Shown: positions 1-5,587, counted from the stretch's first letter. The stretch is DNA of 29,710 bases from a virus (IMGVR_UViG_3300027741_000200:1-29710); one strand, 5' to 3'. Numbers and translations are program-made. Notes: generated by a model from the letters alone, not told the origin.

Positions 1-2
1 TC

Positions 3-590
3 TACGCTAGCTATGACTTCACTGACTTCAAGACTGAATTGAAGCCAGTTGGCAAGCGTGCCAAGGGAGACATTCTCGGACTGCGATTGACTGTTAACAA
101 CAGTTATGACCGCTCCAGTCGTGTCTCATTAACCCTCGGTTTCCTCCGTTTGATTTGCACTAACGGAATGAAATCGTTGACCAAGGAGTTCAGCATGACC
201 AAGAGGCACACTCTTGCTGTCAATCTGGATTTTATTGGTGATGCGTTGGCTAATGCGGTCTCCAGTGTTGATACCTCTGTAGCAATCTTTAACAGGTTAG
301 CGCAGAAGGCAATCACTGATGAGCAGGGTTTGACCTTGCTCACCAAGTTGGAGGAGAAGGCTATCATCTCTGCCAAGGTGCGTGAAGGCATCGAAGCAGT
401 GTGGCGTAATCCTTCTTATGAGGAGGATACTGATCGCAACCTGTACAATTTGTACAATGCGTCAACTCAGTTCCTAACTCGTAATGTTGCAGATGAACGC
501 TACGAGTACAGTGAGCGTATCAGCACTGACTTGCTCAAAGTCTTCTCGGGCAAAACCCGTGACGAAGACCTCTTGAAACTGGTCGCCTAA
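3..590 (+). CDS. DUF932 / phage-plasmid-like protein, 3' part
   Basis: The reading frame is open to the left window edge, so the start lies outside; 195 residues are visible. The visible part resembles the DUF932 (TIGR03299, phage/plasmid-like protein) family. The recognisable pieces are a VNNSYDRSSRVSL stretch followed by a FLRLICTNGM motif, which match the family's 'NSYDGS...G.FRLVCSNGM' core. The function of the family is not established; members are common in large phages and plasmids. A strong intrinsic terminator follows 23 bases after the stop. Codon use is richer in G/C than in the virion genes further right, like the rest of this left region. Identification is by recalled family motif, without a search. 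Confidence 0.8.
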   Translation, partial: YASYDFTDFKTELKPVGKRAKGDILGLRLTVNNSYDRSSRVSLTLGFLRLICTNGMKSLTKEFSMTKRHTLAVNLDFIGDALANAVSSVDTSVAIFNRLAQKAITDEQGLTLLTKLEEKAIISAKVREGIEAVWRNPSYEEDTDRNLYNLYNASTQFLTRNVADERYEYSERISTDLLKVFSGKTRDEDLLKLVA

Positions 591-613
591 ACTAAAACGA
601 AACTTTAACAGAG

Positions 614-643
614 GCGGAGGGCAAAACCCTCCGCTTCTTTTTG
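614..643 (+). terminator. Rho-independent terminator
   Basis: GCGGAGGG (614-621) pairs perfectly with CCCTCCGC (627-634) around a CAAAA loop and is followed by TTCTTTTT. It ends the DUF932 gene transcript. Confidence 0.9.
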
Positions 644-660
644 CACTTATTGTATCATGC

Positions 661-737
661 ATAAGTCGTTGACTATCAAGCACTTGCGACGGCAGGGGTT
701 CCGCTTTTGTAACTCGTTATCTATCAAAGGTTTACAT
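661..737. repeat. Composite palindromic intergenic repeat, copy 1
   Basis: The left arm is AAGTCGTTGACTATCAAG, the GC-rich core is GGCAGGGGTTCCGC, and the right arm is AACTCGTTATCTATCAAAGG. Each arm is a degenerate version of the palindrome AAGTCGTTGA-TAG-TCAACGACTT. The core (GCAGGG type) is in the opposite orientation to most copies. It ends 3 bases before the -35 box of the next gene. Confidence 0.85.
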
Positions 738-740
738 AGC

Positions 741-768
741 TTGACATTTATATTATTTATGTTATAGT
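741..768 (+). promoter_or_regulatory. Leaderless-type promoter for the gene at 775
   Basis: TTGACA (741-746), a 16-base spacer, TATAGT (763-768), then 6 bases to the ATG. Transcription should begin at or next to the start codon; there is no room for a Shine-Dalgarno sequence. Confidence 0.85.
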
Positions 769-774
769 TATGAG

Positions 775-1116
775 ATGAAAGCAAAGCATAAAGTATATTA
801 TAATTTACATAAGCATTGTCTTTCTATTATGCTTAGAGGAAAAGTATTAGAGCATAGCACAGAATTCTTTTTGAAAGATGTTGAGTTTAGAGTGAGTCAA
901 GCTGGTAGAAACAGAGTATTAAAAGAACAAAGAAAGAATGTTCACGCTTTTGTGTGTGGCACACCAGACGATGGATGGCCAGTAGATCAAACTGAAAGAA
1001 AAGTAACATATAATCCTTATAAGTTTAATAGCTTTGTTTACTCTGATACCCTAGAGCCTGTATATAAAGCTAAATGGGTTGGAGTAATTAATCGTGATAT
1101 TTTTGTCTTGAATTAA
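775..1116 (+). CDS. Conserved-looking phage protein of unknown function
   Basis: 113 residues, basic. I do not recognise a named family. The segment RNRVLKEQRKNVHAFVCG resembles stretches found in hypothetical proteins of large T4-type phages, but that is memory rather than a search result. No signal peptide or membrane segment is visible. The ATG was chosen because a near-consensus promoter ends 6 bases before it, making this the first codon of a leaderless message. It is the first gene of a short plus-strand series; the next gene (1142) has its own promoter. Confidence 0.75.
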   Translation: MKAKHKVYYNLHKHCLSIMLRGKVLEHSTEFFLKDVEFRVSQAGRNRVLKEQRKNVHAFVCGTPDDGWPVDQTERKVTYNPYKFNSFVYSDTLEPVYKAKWVGVINRDIFVLN

Positions 1117-1130
1117 TCTAAAAGTATAGT
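1103..1130 (+). promoter_or_regulatory. Promoter for the 1142-1697 gene pair
   Basis: TTGTCT (1103-1108), 16-base spacer, TATAGT (1125-1130). The ATG follows after 11 bases, longer than the usual 6 in this region. It overlaps the last codons of the gene ending at 1116. Confidence 0.65.
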
Positions 1131-1141
1131 AAGATTATCTA

Positions 1142-1297
1142 ATGGAAATCACTAAAGCCAAAAAACTAAAGGAGGGTGGCTACGCACTATACGCAACTGA
1201 CCCTAAAACTAAAACTGAAACTCAAGTCGGATATATTGGAGAAGGTCTGACTTTGGAAGCGTGGCTTCCTAAAGGAGTAAAAATTGAAAACTCTTGA
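1142..1297 (+). CDS. Small protein of unknown function (51 aa)
   Basis: A 51-codon frame starting MEITKAKKLKEGGYALYAT. It has no recognised domain; a glycine-rich middle (QVGYIGEGL) suggests a small beta-rich fold, but that is only a guess. Support for its being real is positional. A promoter ends 11 bases before its ATG, and its last codons overlap the start of the next gene by 14 bases, the compact translationally coupled layout seen in phage operons. Confidence 0.6.
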   Translation: MEITKAKKLKEGGYALYATDPKTKTETQVGYIGEGLTLEAWLPKGVKIENS

Positions 1298-1697
1298 AGA
1301 AACATTTACCAGTCGAGGATTTAAGTTCACGATGGTTGGTCGTGATGGAGATGTTGCTATCTATAAAAAGAAACTCGATGAAGATGACAGCGAAGCTTTT
1401 AACTATGAAGTGATTGCTATTAAGCGTCACAATGGATATGAAATTGCAGGTGTGAAGATGCCTCCTGCTGAAATGTATCCTAGCGATAGTCAATGGGGCG
1501 ATTGGGCATTCACTTGTATTGATCGTGAAGATGCAGACAAACGATTCATCCAACTAAAAGAAAAACTATCAGCTTATGTTGCAACTGCAACTATGCCTAA
1601 TGGTGAGAAGCGTGGCCGTGGCCGTCCTCGGAAGAATAATGTTCTTCCAGAACCCCCAGCAGAAATTCACTTGACACCAGAACAATTAGCGGTATAA
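1284..1697 (+). CDS. Small protein with C-terminal AT-hook-like motif
   Basis: 137 residues. The start is a TTG at 1284, chosen because a clear Shine-Dalgarno AAAGGAG ends 6 bases upstream and no ATG fits. The body (residues 1-105) is an unrecognised domain with WGDW near residue 71. Residues 110-117 read RGRGRPRK, the canonical AT-hook core (GRP flanked by basic residues) that binds the minor groove of AT-rich DNA in many proteins. A proline-rich tail follows. By motif it may bind DNA; a role in phage or host transcription is inference. Its final 24 bases contain the promoter of the next gene. Confidence 0.7.
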   Translation: MKTLEETFTSRGFKFTMVGRDGDVAIYKKKLDEDDSEAFNYEVIAIKRHNGYEIAGVKMPPAEMYPSDSQWGDWAFTCIDREDADKRFIQLKEKLSAYVATATMPNGEKRGRGRPRKNNVLPEPPAEIHLTPEQLAV

Positions 1698-1698
1698 T
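1671..1698 (+). promoter_or_regulatory. Leaderless-type promoter for the gene at 1705
   Basis: TTGACA (1671-1676), 16-base spacer, TATAAT (1693-1698), 6 bases, ATG. This is the perfect consensus copy of the class. It lies across the 3' end and stop of the preceding gene. Confidence 0.9.
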
Positions 1699-1704
1699 CC
1701 GATT

Positions 1705-1941
1705 ATGACATATAAATGTGCAGTAAGCGGTGAAGCACTTTCACCAGAGAGAGTTGAGGCTCTGCAAGTCCTCGGCGTTCCAGAGAGTCAATGGACAAAA
1801 AAAGAACATAGTCAAACAAGAAAACTACGAGCTGTATATGCTGGTGATGATGGCAGTAATGACATCGTTATTTGTGATGCAGTAGATGGTGGCTCAATGT
1901 TTGACAACGCAGTAGCATTGGAGGTAGAAAATGAATCTTAA
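1705..1941 (+). CDS. Hypothetical small protein (78 aa)
   Basis: 78 residues with one CAVSGE segment near the N-terminus and an acidic C-terminal half. No family is recognised; a single Cys near the start is not enough for a zinc site. The start follows a consensus promoter by 6 bases, so the message should be leaderless. The 3' end overlaps the next gene by 11 bases, suggesting coupled translation. Confidence 0.7.
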   Translation: MTYKCAVSGEALSPERVEALQVLGVPESQWTKKEHSQTRKLRAVYAGDDGSNDIVICDAVDGGSMFDNAVALEVENES

Positions 1942-2089
1942 GTATATCGTTTTGCGAGATGGAGTCCGTGTGAGTGAAGATATGCACTCGAAGATGGAAG
2001 ATGCCGAGCAAGAAGCGGAGTTTTGGCGTAAGGTCATCCGCTCTTGGCCTGATGGAACGAAAGTTACCATCAAGAAAATCGGTGGATAA
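1931..2089 (+). CDS. Hypothetical small protein (52 aa)
   Basis: A 52-codon frame with a charged helical middle (SEDMHSKMEDAEQEAEFWRK) and a basic end (TKVTIKKIGG). It is unrecognised. It overlaps the end of the preceding frame by 11 bases; GGAGGTAGAAA immediately before the ATG provides a Shine-Dalgarno sequence (GGAGG, 5-6 base spacing). This contrasts with the first gene of the unit, which has none. Confidence 0.7.
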   Translation: MNLKYIVLRDGVRVSEDMHSKMEDAEQEAEFWRKVIRSWPDGTKVTIKKIGG

Positions 2090-2128
2090 CTTCGGAGGCT
2101 GACATTGAGCTACGGCTTGGTGTTGATT

Positions 2129-2219
2129 GCTAGGGTCGTCTAACTGGTTAAGACCCACGACTTATACTCGTGAAGCTCTAGATTTGAGCGTAATGAAGGT
2201 TCGAATCCTTCCCCTAGTA
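2129..2219 (+). tRNA. tRNA, anticodon UAU (reads AUA), with long variable arm
   Basis: The acceptor is GCTAGGG/CCCTAGT (one G-U) with discriminator A. The D arm is GTCT/AGAC. The anticodon stem CACGA/TCGTG encloses loop CTTATAC, giving anticodon TAT. The T arm is GAAGG-TTCGAAT-CCTTC. The 22-base variable region forms GCTC-TAGATTT-GAGC, a class II arm as in bacterial Leu, Ser and Tyr tRNAs. No CCA is encoded. By anticodon it reads the Ile codon AUA, but the body looks Leu-like, so the amino acid is uncertain. AUA is abundant in the AT-rich genes to the right. Confidence 0.8.
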
Positions 2220-2252
2220 TGTAAAGCCTTATCATTCAACGAATTATTTTTA

Positions 2253-2280
2253 TTGACTATTTCTCTAATTGTTGTATATT
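2253..2280 (+). promoter_or_regulatory. Leaderless-type promoter for the gene at 2287
   Basis: TTGACT (2253-2258), 16-base spacer, TATATT (2275-2280), 6 bases to ATG. It decides the start: an upstream in-frame TTG (2269) lies inside the promoter spacer and cannot be used. Confidence 0.85.
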
Positions 2281-2286
2281 AAACCT

Positions 2287-2493
2287 ATGACAAACAAAAC
2301 AATTCCATTCTATGTGGTGAATGTGTTCGGTAAAGACCGAGCCATCATCCTAAACACCTCAATCCGCATGTGCACACCGAAAGAGACTTGCTCTCTGAAA
2401 GACTTGGAAAATTACGCCAAGGCTTTTGCAGTAGAGTTCTTTCAAGTGCCAAAACCTTCGAGCTTTCCTGCTAAAGTGGGGCAAGTAGTTTAA
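2287..2493 (+). CDS. Hypothetical small protein (68 aa)
   Basis: 68 residues beginning MTNKTIPFYVVNVFGKDRAI. No family is recognised; the alternation of hydrophobic and polar residues suggests a small alpha/beta domain. The ATG is the first codon after a promoter with 6-base spacing. Its last five codons overlap the 5' acceptor strand of the tRNA at 2479-2550, so the gene's 3' end is lost if that tRNA is processed from the same transcript. Confidence 0.65.
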   Translation: MTNKTIPFYVVNVFGKDRAIILNTSIRMCTPKETCSLKDLENYAKAFAVEFFQVPKPSSFPAKVGQVV

Positions 2494-2550
2494 AGGTGAA
2501 ACAGAGAACTCATAATTCTCCTAGTGCTGGTTCGAGTCCAGCCTTGCCCA
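2479..2550 (+). tRNA. tRNA-Met or tRNA-Ile2 (CAU)
   Basis: Acceptor GGGCAAG/CTTGCCC, discriminator A, D stem GTTT/AAAC, anticodon stem GAGAA/TTCTC with loop CTCATAA (anticodon CAT), T arm GCTGG-TTCGAGT-CCAGC, 5-base variable loop. No CCA is encoded. Elongator Met and lysidine-modified Ile2 cannot be told apart here. The 5' end overlaps the stop region of the gene ending at 2493. Confidence 0.92.
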
Positions 2551-2570
2551 CTTCTCCTTGTGCGGATTGG

Positions 2571-2675
2571 ATGCTCAACTCTTATAGTAAGCATACAGAA
2601 ACAACTCAAGAAGATATAGATTGGTATTTTAACAATAAAAGTATTGACAAAAAACAAGAACAGGATAAACTATAA
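2571..2675 (+). CDS. Possible very small protein (34 aa)
   Basis: A 34-codon frame (MLNSYSKHTETTQEDIDWYF...) between a tRNA and the gene at 2679. The composition (acidic helix with W, then a Lys/Gln tail) is protein-like. No clear Shine-Dalgarno was found, and the promoter of the next gene lies within its 3' end, as happens at 1671 and 9054. It could be chance. Confidence 0.4.
   Translation: MLNSYSKHTETTQEDIDWYFNNKSIDKKQEQDKL
2644..2671 (+). promoter_or_regulatory. Leaderless-type promoter for the gene at 2679
   Basis: TTGACA (2644-2649), 16-base spacer, TAAACT (2666-2671), 7 bases to ATG. Confidence 0.75.
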
Positions 2676-2678
2676 ACT

Positions 2679-3065
2679 ATGAAATTAATGAAACAAAACC
2701 TCGGAGCACATTGGGTTATTGGAATTAAAGGTAACAAGGACGAGATTCAGCAGTTCCACAATCGAGTCTATAATTGGGGTGGAACAAACGGAGAGCTTCA
2801 ATGGATGAGTAATGACTTTGCTTATTTTTGGATTACTCTCGAAAAGTTGGAGCGAGTGATGTTTAAGTATATTATGAGTAGTTTGAGCGATAAACTTGGA
2901 AAGAAGTTCCGTGGTGCTAAAGGTGGATTAAAAGCAGTTGCTATGAATCGAGTGAAGAACACTATTGATAATATTCCAAACGAACATTTTGTTCGCACAG
3001 CACAAGTCGAGGACATCTATTCTCTCGGCACTATTTCTGCTGAAAAGTTAGATACTGACAGCTAA
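2679..3065 (+). CDS. Hypothetical protein, paralogue of the 9931-10350 product
   Basis: 128 residues. It shares several blocks with the minus-strand gene at 9931-10350: NWGGTNGELQWM against NWEGTNGKLHDM, KGGLKAVAMNRVKNTID against KGGLLDLAKAKAQSIVD, and a near-identical YSLGTISAEK close to the C-terminus. The two therefore belong to one family kept twice in this region. No enzymatic motif is recognised. A promoter with a 7-base gap to the ATG suggests a leaderless message. tRNA-UAA starts 6 bases after the stop and may be cotranscribed. Confidence 0.75.
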   Translation: MKLMKQNLGAHWVIGIKGNKDEIQQFHNRVYNWGGTNGELQWMSNDFAYFWITLEKLERVMFKYIMSSLSDKLGKKFRGAKGGLKAVAMNRVKNTIDNIPNEHFVRTAQVEDIYSLGTISAEKLDTDS

Positions 3066-3071
3066 ACAATC

Positions 3072-3144
3072 CGCCTAGTAGCCCAATGGCAGAGGCAAAC
3101 GACTTAAAATCGTTCAAGTGTCAGTTCGAGTCTGACCTAGGCGA
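3072..3144 (+). tRNA. tRNA with UAA anticodon (Leu codon UUA), short variable loop
   Basis: Acceptor CGCCTAG/CTAGGCG (7 bp), discriminator A, D arm GCC/GGC, anticodon stem AACGA/TCGTT with loop CTTAAAA (anticodon TAA), T arm GTCAG-TTCGAGT-CTGAC. The variable region is only 5 bases (CAAGT). Bacterial tRNA-Leu normally has a long class II arm, so this is an unusual body for a Leu anticodon. Confidence 0.88.
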
Positions 3145-3153
3145 AACTTTATC

Positions 3154-3226
3154 GCTCTCGTAGCATAGCGAATAATGCAATTGATTTCTAATCAATAGAT
3201 CGCAGGTTTGAATCCTGCCGAGAGCG
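3154..3226 (+). tRNA. tRNA-Arg (UCU)
   Basis: Acceptor GCTCTCG/CGAGAGC, discriminator G, D stem GCAT/ATGC, anticodon stem ATTGA/TCAAT with loop TTTCTAA (anticodon TCT, reads AGA), T arm GCAGG-TTTGAAT-CCTGC. It starts 9 bases after the preceding tRNA. AGA is the favoured Arg codon in the AT-rich virion genes of this window. Confidence 0.93.
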
Positions 3227-3295
3227 AGAATTTTTATGAAAACTTGCACTAAAGAGAGCGACATTACGAAATATTTTCTCTAAATAAAAAATAGA

Positions 3296-3427
3296 ATGTA
3301 TTCTATTTATGTGAGAAATGTTTTTGAGAAATTTGGCGTAGAGTTTTTTATTTTATGTTTAATGCTAACGATTTGCTGGGGTGGAGTACAAGAGTTAATC
3401 AAAATACTAATTACACATCTAAAATAG
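3296..3427 (+). CDS. Possible small membrane protein (43 aa)
   Basis: A 43-codon frame whose residues 17-31 (EFFILCLMLTICWGG) form one plausible membrane segment, followed by a short amphipathic end. No promoter of the regular class and no Shine-Dalgarno is clear, so existence is uncertain. It lies between the tRNA cluster and the gene at 3500. Confidence 0.4.
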   Translation: MYSIYVRNVFEKFGVEFFILCLMLTICWGGVQELIKILITHLK

Positions 3428-3462
3428 ATTTTCCTAAATATCTAACAGTATATAATAAATAG

Positions 3463-3491
3463 TTGAAATATTTTACAAATAATTGTAATAT
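3463..3491 (+). promoter_or_regulatory. Weak promoter for the gene at 3500
   Basis: TTGAAA (3463-3468), 17-base spacer, TAATAT (3486-3491), 8 bases to ATG. An overlapping TATACT (3491-3496) is an alternative -10. It fits the local class less exactly. Confidence 0.45.
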
Positions 3492-3499
3492 ATACTGAT

Positions 3500-3661
3500 A
3501 TGAAAAACGAAAATAGAATAAGCAAAATACTTGAGAAGAGGGTTCTTCGAGATGAAGATCCAAGGCTTATTGCTGAAATAGAAAAGCATCTTGCTGGCTT
3601 GGAAATCGTTTGGCATAAATGGGTTAAAGCTCATCCTAATTGGAAAGAACAAGAAGATTAA
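3500..3661 (+). CDS. Hypothetical small basic protein (53 aa)
   Basis: A 53-codon frame with long charged helices (ISKILEKRVLRDEDPRLIAEIEKH) and a Trp-rich end (VWHKWVKAHPNWKEQED). The HKW...HPNWK tail loosely resembles KWLESEKAG...HREKW in the small gene at 4358-4534, perhaps a shared short fold; this similarity is weak. It is followed directly by repeat copy 2. Confidence 0.65.
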   Translation: MKNENRISKILEKRVLRDEDPRLIAEIEKHLAGLEIVWHKWVKAHPNWKEQED

Positions 3662-3669
3662 ACTATTAT

Positions 3670-3743
3670 AAGTATTTGATTATTAAGTAGTTACAAAAGG
3701 CGGGTCCCTGCGCGCGTAAGTCGTTGACCATCAACGAGATTTA
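3670..3743. repeat. Composite palindromic intergenic repeat, copy 2
   Basis: Left arm AAGTATTTGATTATTAAG, core CGGGTCCCTGCG, right arm TAAGTCGTTGACCATCAACG. The right arm contains a perfect 7-bp hairpin TCGTTGA-CCA-TCAACGA. It lies between the stop at 3661 and the -35 box at 3758. Confidence 0.88.
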
Positions 3744-3757
3744 ATTTAAGATTTTTC

Positions 3758-3785
3758 TTGTGAAAAAACAAAGGTATGGTATATT
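3758..3785 (+). promoter_or_regulatory. Leaderless-type promoter for the gene at 3792
   Basis: TTGTGA (3758-3763), 16-base spacer, TATATT (3780-3785), 6 bases to ATG. Confidence 0.82.
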
Positions 3786-3791
3786 TAATCT

Positions 3792-4058
3792 ATGAACAAA
3801 ATCAAAAACGCAATCATATACGCAACCTCATATCTGAAACACTTCGTCCTTTTCCTCTTGGGGCAAAGGTATTTAATCGAATACAAACCCTACGGCAAGA
3901 ATGATGTCTATACTTACATCATCAGCAAGCCTTCTTCTCATACCATCAGCAAGGCAGGGAACAAGCTATTCACTAGCTTCTGCTTTTCTGGTCGTATGGA
4001 TTCTGGCGTGAAGCAATTCCGCTATGATCGAATCGCTGGTGGTCTTTCGCCAGTTTAA
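3792..4058 (+). CDS. Hypothetical protein (88 aa)
   Basis: 88 residues, basic. Residues 12-24 (TSYLKHFVLFLLG) are hydrophobic but short for a membrane span. The C-terminal half (RMDSGVKQFRYDRIAGGL) is reminiscent of small hypothetical proteins in large phages. No function is assigned. Start is set by the promoter 6 bases upstream. It is a single-gene unit bounded by repeat copy 2 upstream and a strong terminator downstream. Confidence 0.75.
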   Translation: MNKIKNAIIYATSYLKHFVLFLLGQRYLIEYKPYGKNDVYTYIISKPSSHTISKAGNKLFTSFCFSGRMDSGVKQFRYDRIAGGLSPV

Positions 4059-4082
4059 ACTACAGAAAGACATTATAGAAAG

Positions 4083-4110
4083 GGCGAGGCGTAAAAACCT
4101 CGCCTTTTTT
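4083..4110 (+). terminator. Rho-independent terminator
   Basis: GGCGAGG (4083-4089) pairs with CCTCGCC (4098-4104), followed by six T. It isolates the gene at 3792 from the RNA candidate downstream. Confidence 0.92.
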
Positions 4111-4111
4111 A

Positions 4112-4139
4112 TTGCACATAAACAAAAGTATGTTAAGAT
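4112..4139 (+). promoter_or_regulatory. Promoter driving a non-coding RNA candidate
   Basis: TTGCAC (4112-4117), 16-base spacer, TAAGAT (4134-4139). By the geometry of the neighbouring leaderless promoters, transcription would begin at about 4146. That is not a start codon but the first bases of the terminal helix of the element at 4145-4360. Confidence 0.75.
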
Positions 4140-4144
4140 AGTTT

Positions 4145-4360
4145 TAGTTCTTCGATATCAGAGAAGGTTGACCGAAAGGTTGCAGTTCTGGAAAGTTTTC
4201 AATGGCAACATTGATTATATATAACGGAACGCCAATACTTCTCTTGGCGAGTCTGACTAACTCCCATAAGAGGATGAACCTGCCAACGCCCAGAGTCAGA
4301 GGCGGTAGAGGAGCAGGATATTCCTTTACGAAATCATGAGCGTAGAGGGTCGAAGAATTA
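4145..4360 (+). ncRNA. Structured non-coding RNA candidate, ~216 nt, family not recognised
   Basis: The ends pair as an 11-bp helix (4145-4155 with 4350-4360, one G-U). Inside are TCAATG-GCAA-CATTGA (4198-4213, GNRA tetraloop), CGCCAA-TACTTCTC-TTGGCG (4230-4249), an ACC-GAAA-GGT hairpin, and CGCC/GGCG closing a ten-base loop near 4290-4304. That loop (AGTCAGA) is complementary to TCTGACT at 4252-4258, so a pseudoknot is possible. A promoter places the 5' end at the helix base, and a terminator insulates it upstream. There is no plausible gene on this strand. It matches no RNA family I can name (checked by eye against tmRNA, RNase P, 6S and group I intron cores). The 3' end touches the stop codon of the convergent gene at 4358-4534. 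Confidence 0.72.
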
Positions 4361-4534
4361 TTTATTACGCCATTTTTCTCTGTGATTGAAAACCCAATCT
4401 AACAGAGCTTTTTCAAAACCAATATCGTGGCCAGCTTTTTCGCTTTCGAGCCATTTGTGCTTTAGGATTTCATTTCGCTCTTCAACAAACTTTTTATATA
4501 GAGCAGACGATTCAAGTAAACCAGAAACCTTCAT
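4358..4534 (-). CDS. Small conserved-looking protein (58 aa)
   Basis: A 58-codon frame (MKVSGLLESSALYKKFVEER...). The core WLESEKAGHDIGFEKALLDWVFNHREKW resembles short segments annotated in many bacteria and phages around DUF4032-type proteins ('SEK.G...G.E.AL.DW'), by memory only. The function is unknown. A promoter (TTGATT-N16-TAATAT) ends 5 bases before the ATG. It is the only minus-strand gene in the first 6.5 kb and converges on the RNA candidate, whose 3' terminal helix overlaps its stop codon. Confidence 0.7.
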   Translation of the reverse strand: MKVSGLLESSALYKKFVEERNEILKHKWLESEKAGHDIGFEKALLDWVFNHREKWRNK

Positions 4535-4539
4535 AACTT

Positions 4540-4567
4540 ATATTACACTATATTGGTTTTAAATCAA
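4540..4567 (-). promoter_or_regulatory. Promoter for the minus-strand gene at 4534
   Basis: On the minus strand: TTGATT (4562-4567), 16-base spacer, TAATAT (4540-4545), 5 bases to ATG. The same stretch contains GTGTAAT (4542-4548), the late-type box, so the gene might be read in both phases. Confidence 0.6.
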
Positions 4568-4580
4568 TATTTTTATCTCT

Positions 4581-4648
4581 TTGATAGTCAAACACTTGCA
4601 TAAGCAGGGGCTCTTGTGCTATAAGTCGTTGATACTCAATGAAATTTA
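4581..4648. repeat. Composite palindromic intergenic repeat, copy 3
   Basis: Left arm TTGATAGTCAAACACTTGC, core AAGCAGGGGCTC (opposite orientation type), right arm ATAAGTCGTTGATACTCAAT. It sits 4 bases upstream of the -35 box at 4653 and beyond the promoter of the divergent gene at 4534. Confidence 0.85.
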
Positions 4649-4652
4649 AATG

Positions 4653-4680
4653 TAGACAAAAAACAAATTTCTGATATATT
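4653..4680 (+). promoter_or_regulatory. Leaderless-type promoter for the ArdC-like gene
   Basis: TAGACA (4653-4658), 16-base spacer, TATATT (4675-4680), 6 bases to ATG. Confidence 0.8.
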
Positions 4681-4686
4681 TAAGCT

Positions 4687-5523
4687 ATGAAAGTAAACGA
4701 AATTATCACAGAAAAGTTCATCGAAGCCCTCAACAAAGGAGTCATTCCTTGGCAGAAGCCTTGGAAAGTTTTTGATCTTTGCAACGGAGTTTCCAAAAAA
4801 GGTTATCGAGGCATTAATCAATTCTTACTTCGCATGGTAGCTTCTGATGATTTCTTTTTTACATTTAATCAGATTAAAGAGCTAGGTGGAAAAATCAAAA
4901 AAGGCGCTAAGTCTCACATGGTAGTTTATTACAAACTATTAAAAAAGAAAGATGATGAATCAGGTGGCTTTCCTCTTATGAGATTCTACAAGGTTTTTGG
5001 TTTGAGTGATATTGAAGGTATGAAGTGGAAACAGCCAGAAGTCCAGAAGTTGGATTTCTCACCAGTAGAAGAAGCAGAAAAGTTAATCAACAAGTGCGTG
5101 ATTCAGATTAAGTATGGTGGCAGTCGTGCCTGTTACTATCCAGAAGATCATAAGATTGATTTACCCCCAAAAGAAAACTTTAACAGCGTTGAGGAGTATT
5201 ACTCCACAGCATTTCATGAGATCGGCCACGCTATGCATAAAAGCACAGGCGATAATGTTAAGAATGGTTTTGGTTCTCAGAATTATAGCAAAGAAGAATT
5301 GACCGCTGAGATTTTTGCTAGTCTTTGTCTTAACTTCTGCGGAATTGATTCTGAAAAATGTTTTAACAATTCTGCCAGCTATCTTTCCAATTGGTTAGAA
5401 GTATTAAAAAAAGATACAAACTTTATCATCTCAGCTTCTAGCAAAGCACAAAAAAGATTTGACGCTTTTGTTGATAGAAAAGAAAGCGAAGAAATTCAAG
5501 AAGAAGAAGCTGTAACTGCTTAA
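4687..5523 (+). CDS. ardC: ArdC-like anti-restriction protein
   Basis: 278 residues in two parts. Residues 1-110 match the ArdC N-terminal (ssDNA-binding) domain: IPWQKPW near residues 20-26, KKGYRGINQFLL at 38-48, and a GAKSHMVVYYK segment at 73-83. Residues 125-285 form a zincin-like metallopeptidase domain with HEIGH at 177-181 (two zinc-binding His and catalytic Glu) and a downstream helix EELTAEIFAS (about 203-212) that probably supplies the third ligand. Proteins of this family protect incoming DNA from restriction, as known for conjugative plasmids. Here it presumably helps early infection. It sits as a single cassette between repeat copies 3 and 4 and is expected to be translated from a leaderless early message. 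Confidence 0.88.
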   Translation: MKVNEIITEKFIEALNKGVIPWQKPWKVFDLCNGVSKKGYRGINQFLLRMVASDDFFFTFNQIKELGGKIKKGAKSHMVVYYKLLKKKDDESGGFPLMRFYKVFGLSDIEGMKWKQPEVQKLDFSPVEEAEKLINKCVIQIKYGGSRACYYPEDHKIDLPPKENFNSVEEYYSTAFHEIGHAMHKSTGDNVKNGFGSQNYSKEELTAEIFASLCLNFCGIDSEKCFNNSASYLSNWLEVLKKDTNFIISASSKAQKRFDAFVDRKESEEIQEEEAVTA

Positions 5524-5587
5524 GTATTAACTACTTACGCAAGCGGGGTCCCTGCCGTCGTAAGTCATTGATAGTCAACGAGATTTA
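5522..5587. repeat. Composite palindromic intergenic repeat, copy 4
   Basis: It begins within the stop codon of the ArdC-like gene. Left arm AAGTATTAACTACTTAC, core GCGGGGTCCCTGCCG, right arm TAAGTCATTGATAGTCAACG. It ends 14 bases before the next -35 box. Confidence 0.88.

Noticed and set aside
4145-4360. Group I intron or tmRNA
   Set aside because: No split gene flanks it, the conserved P7/R-S core could not be matched, and there is no tRNA-like acceptor/T-arm or tag frame.
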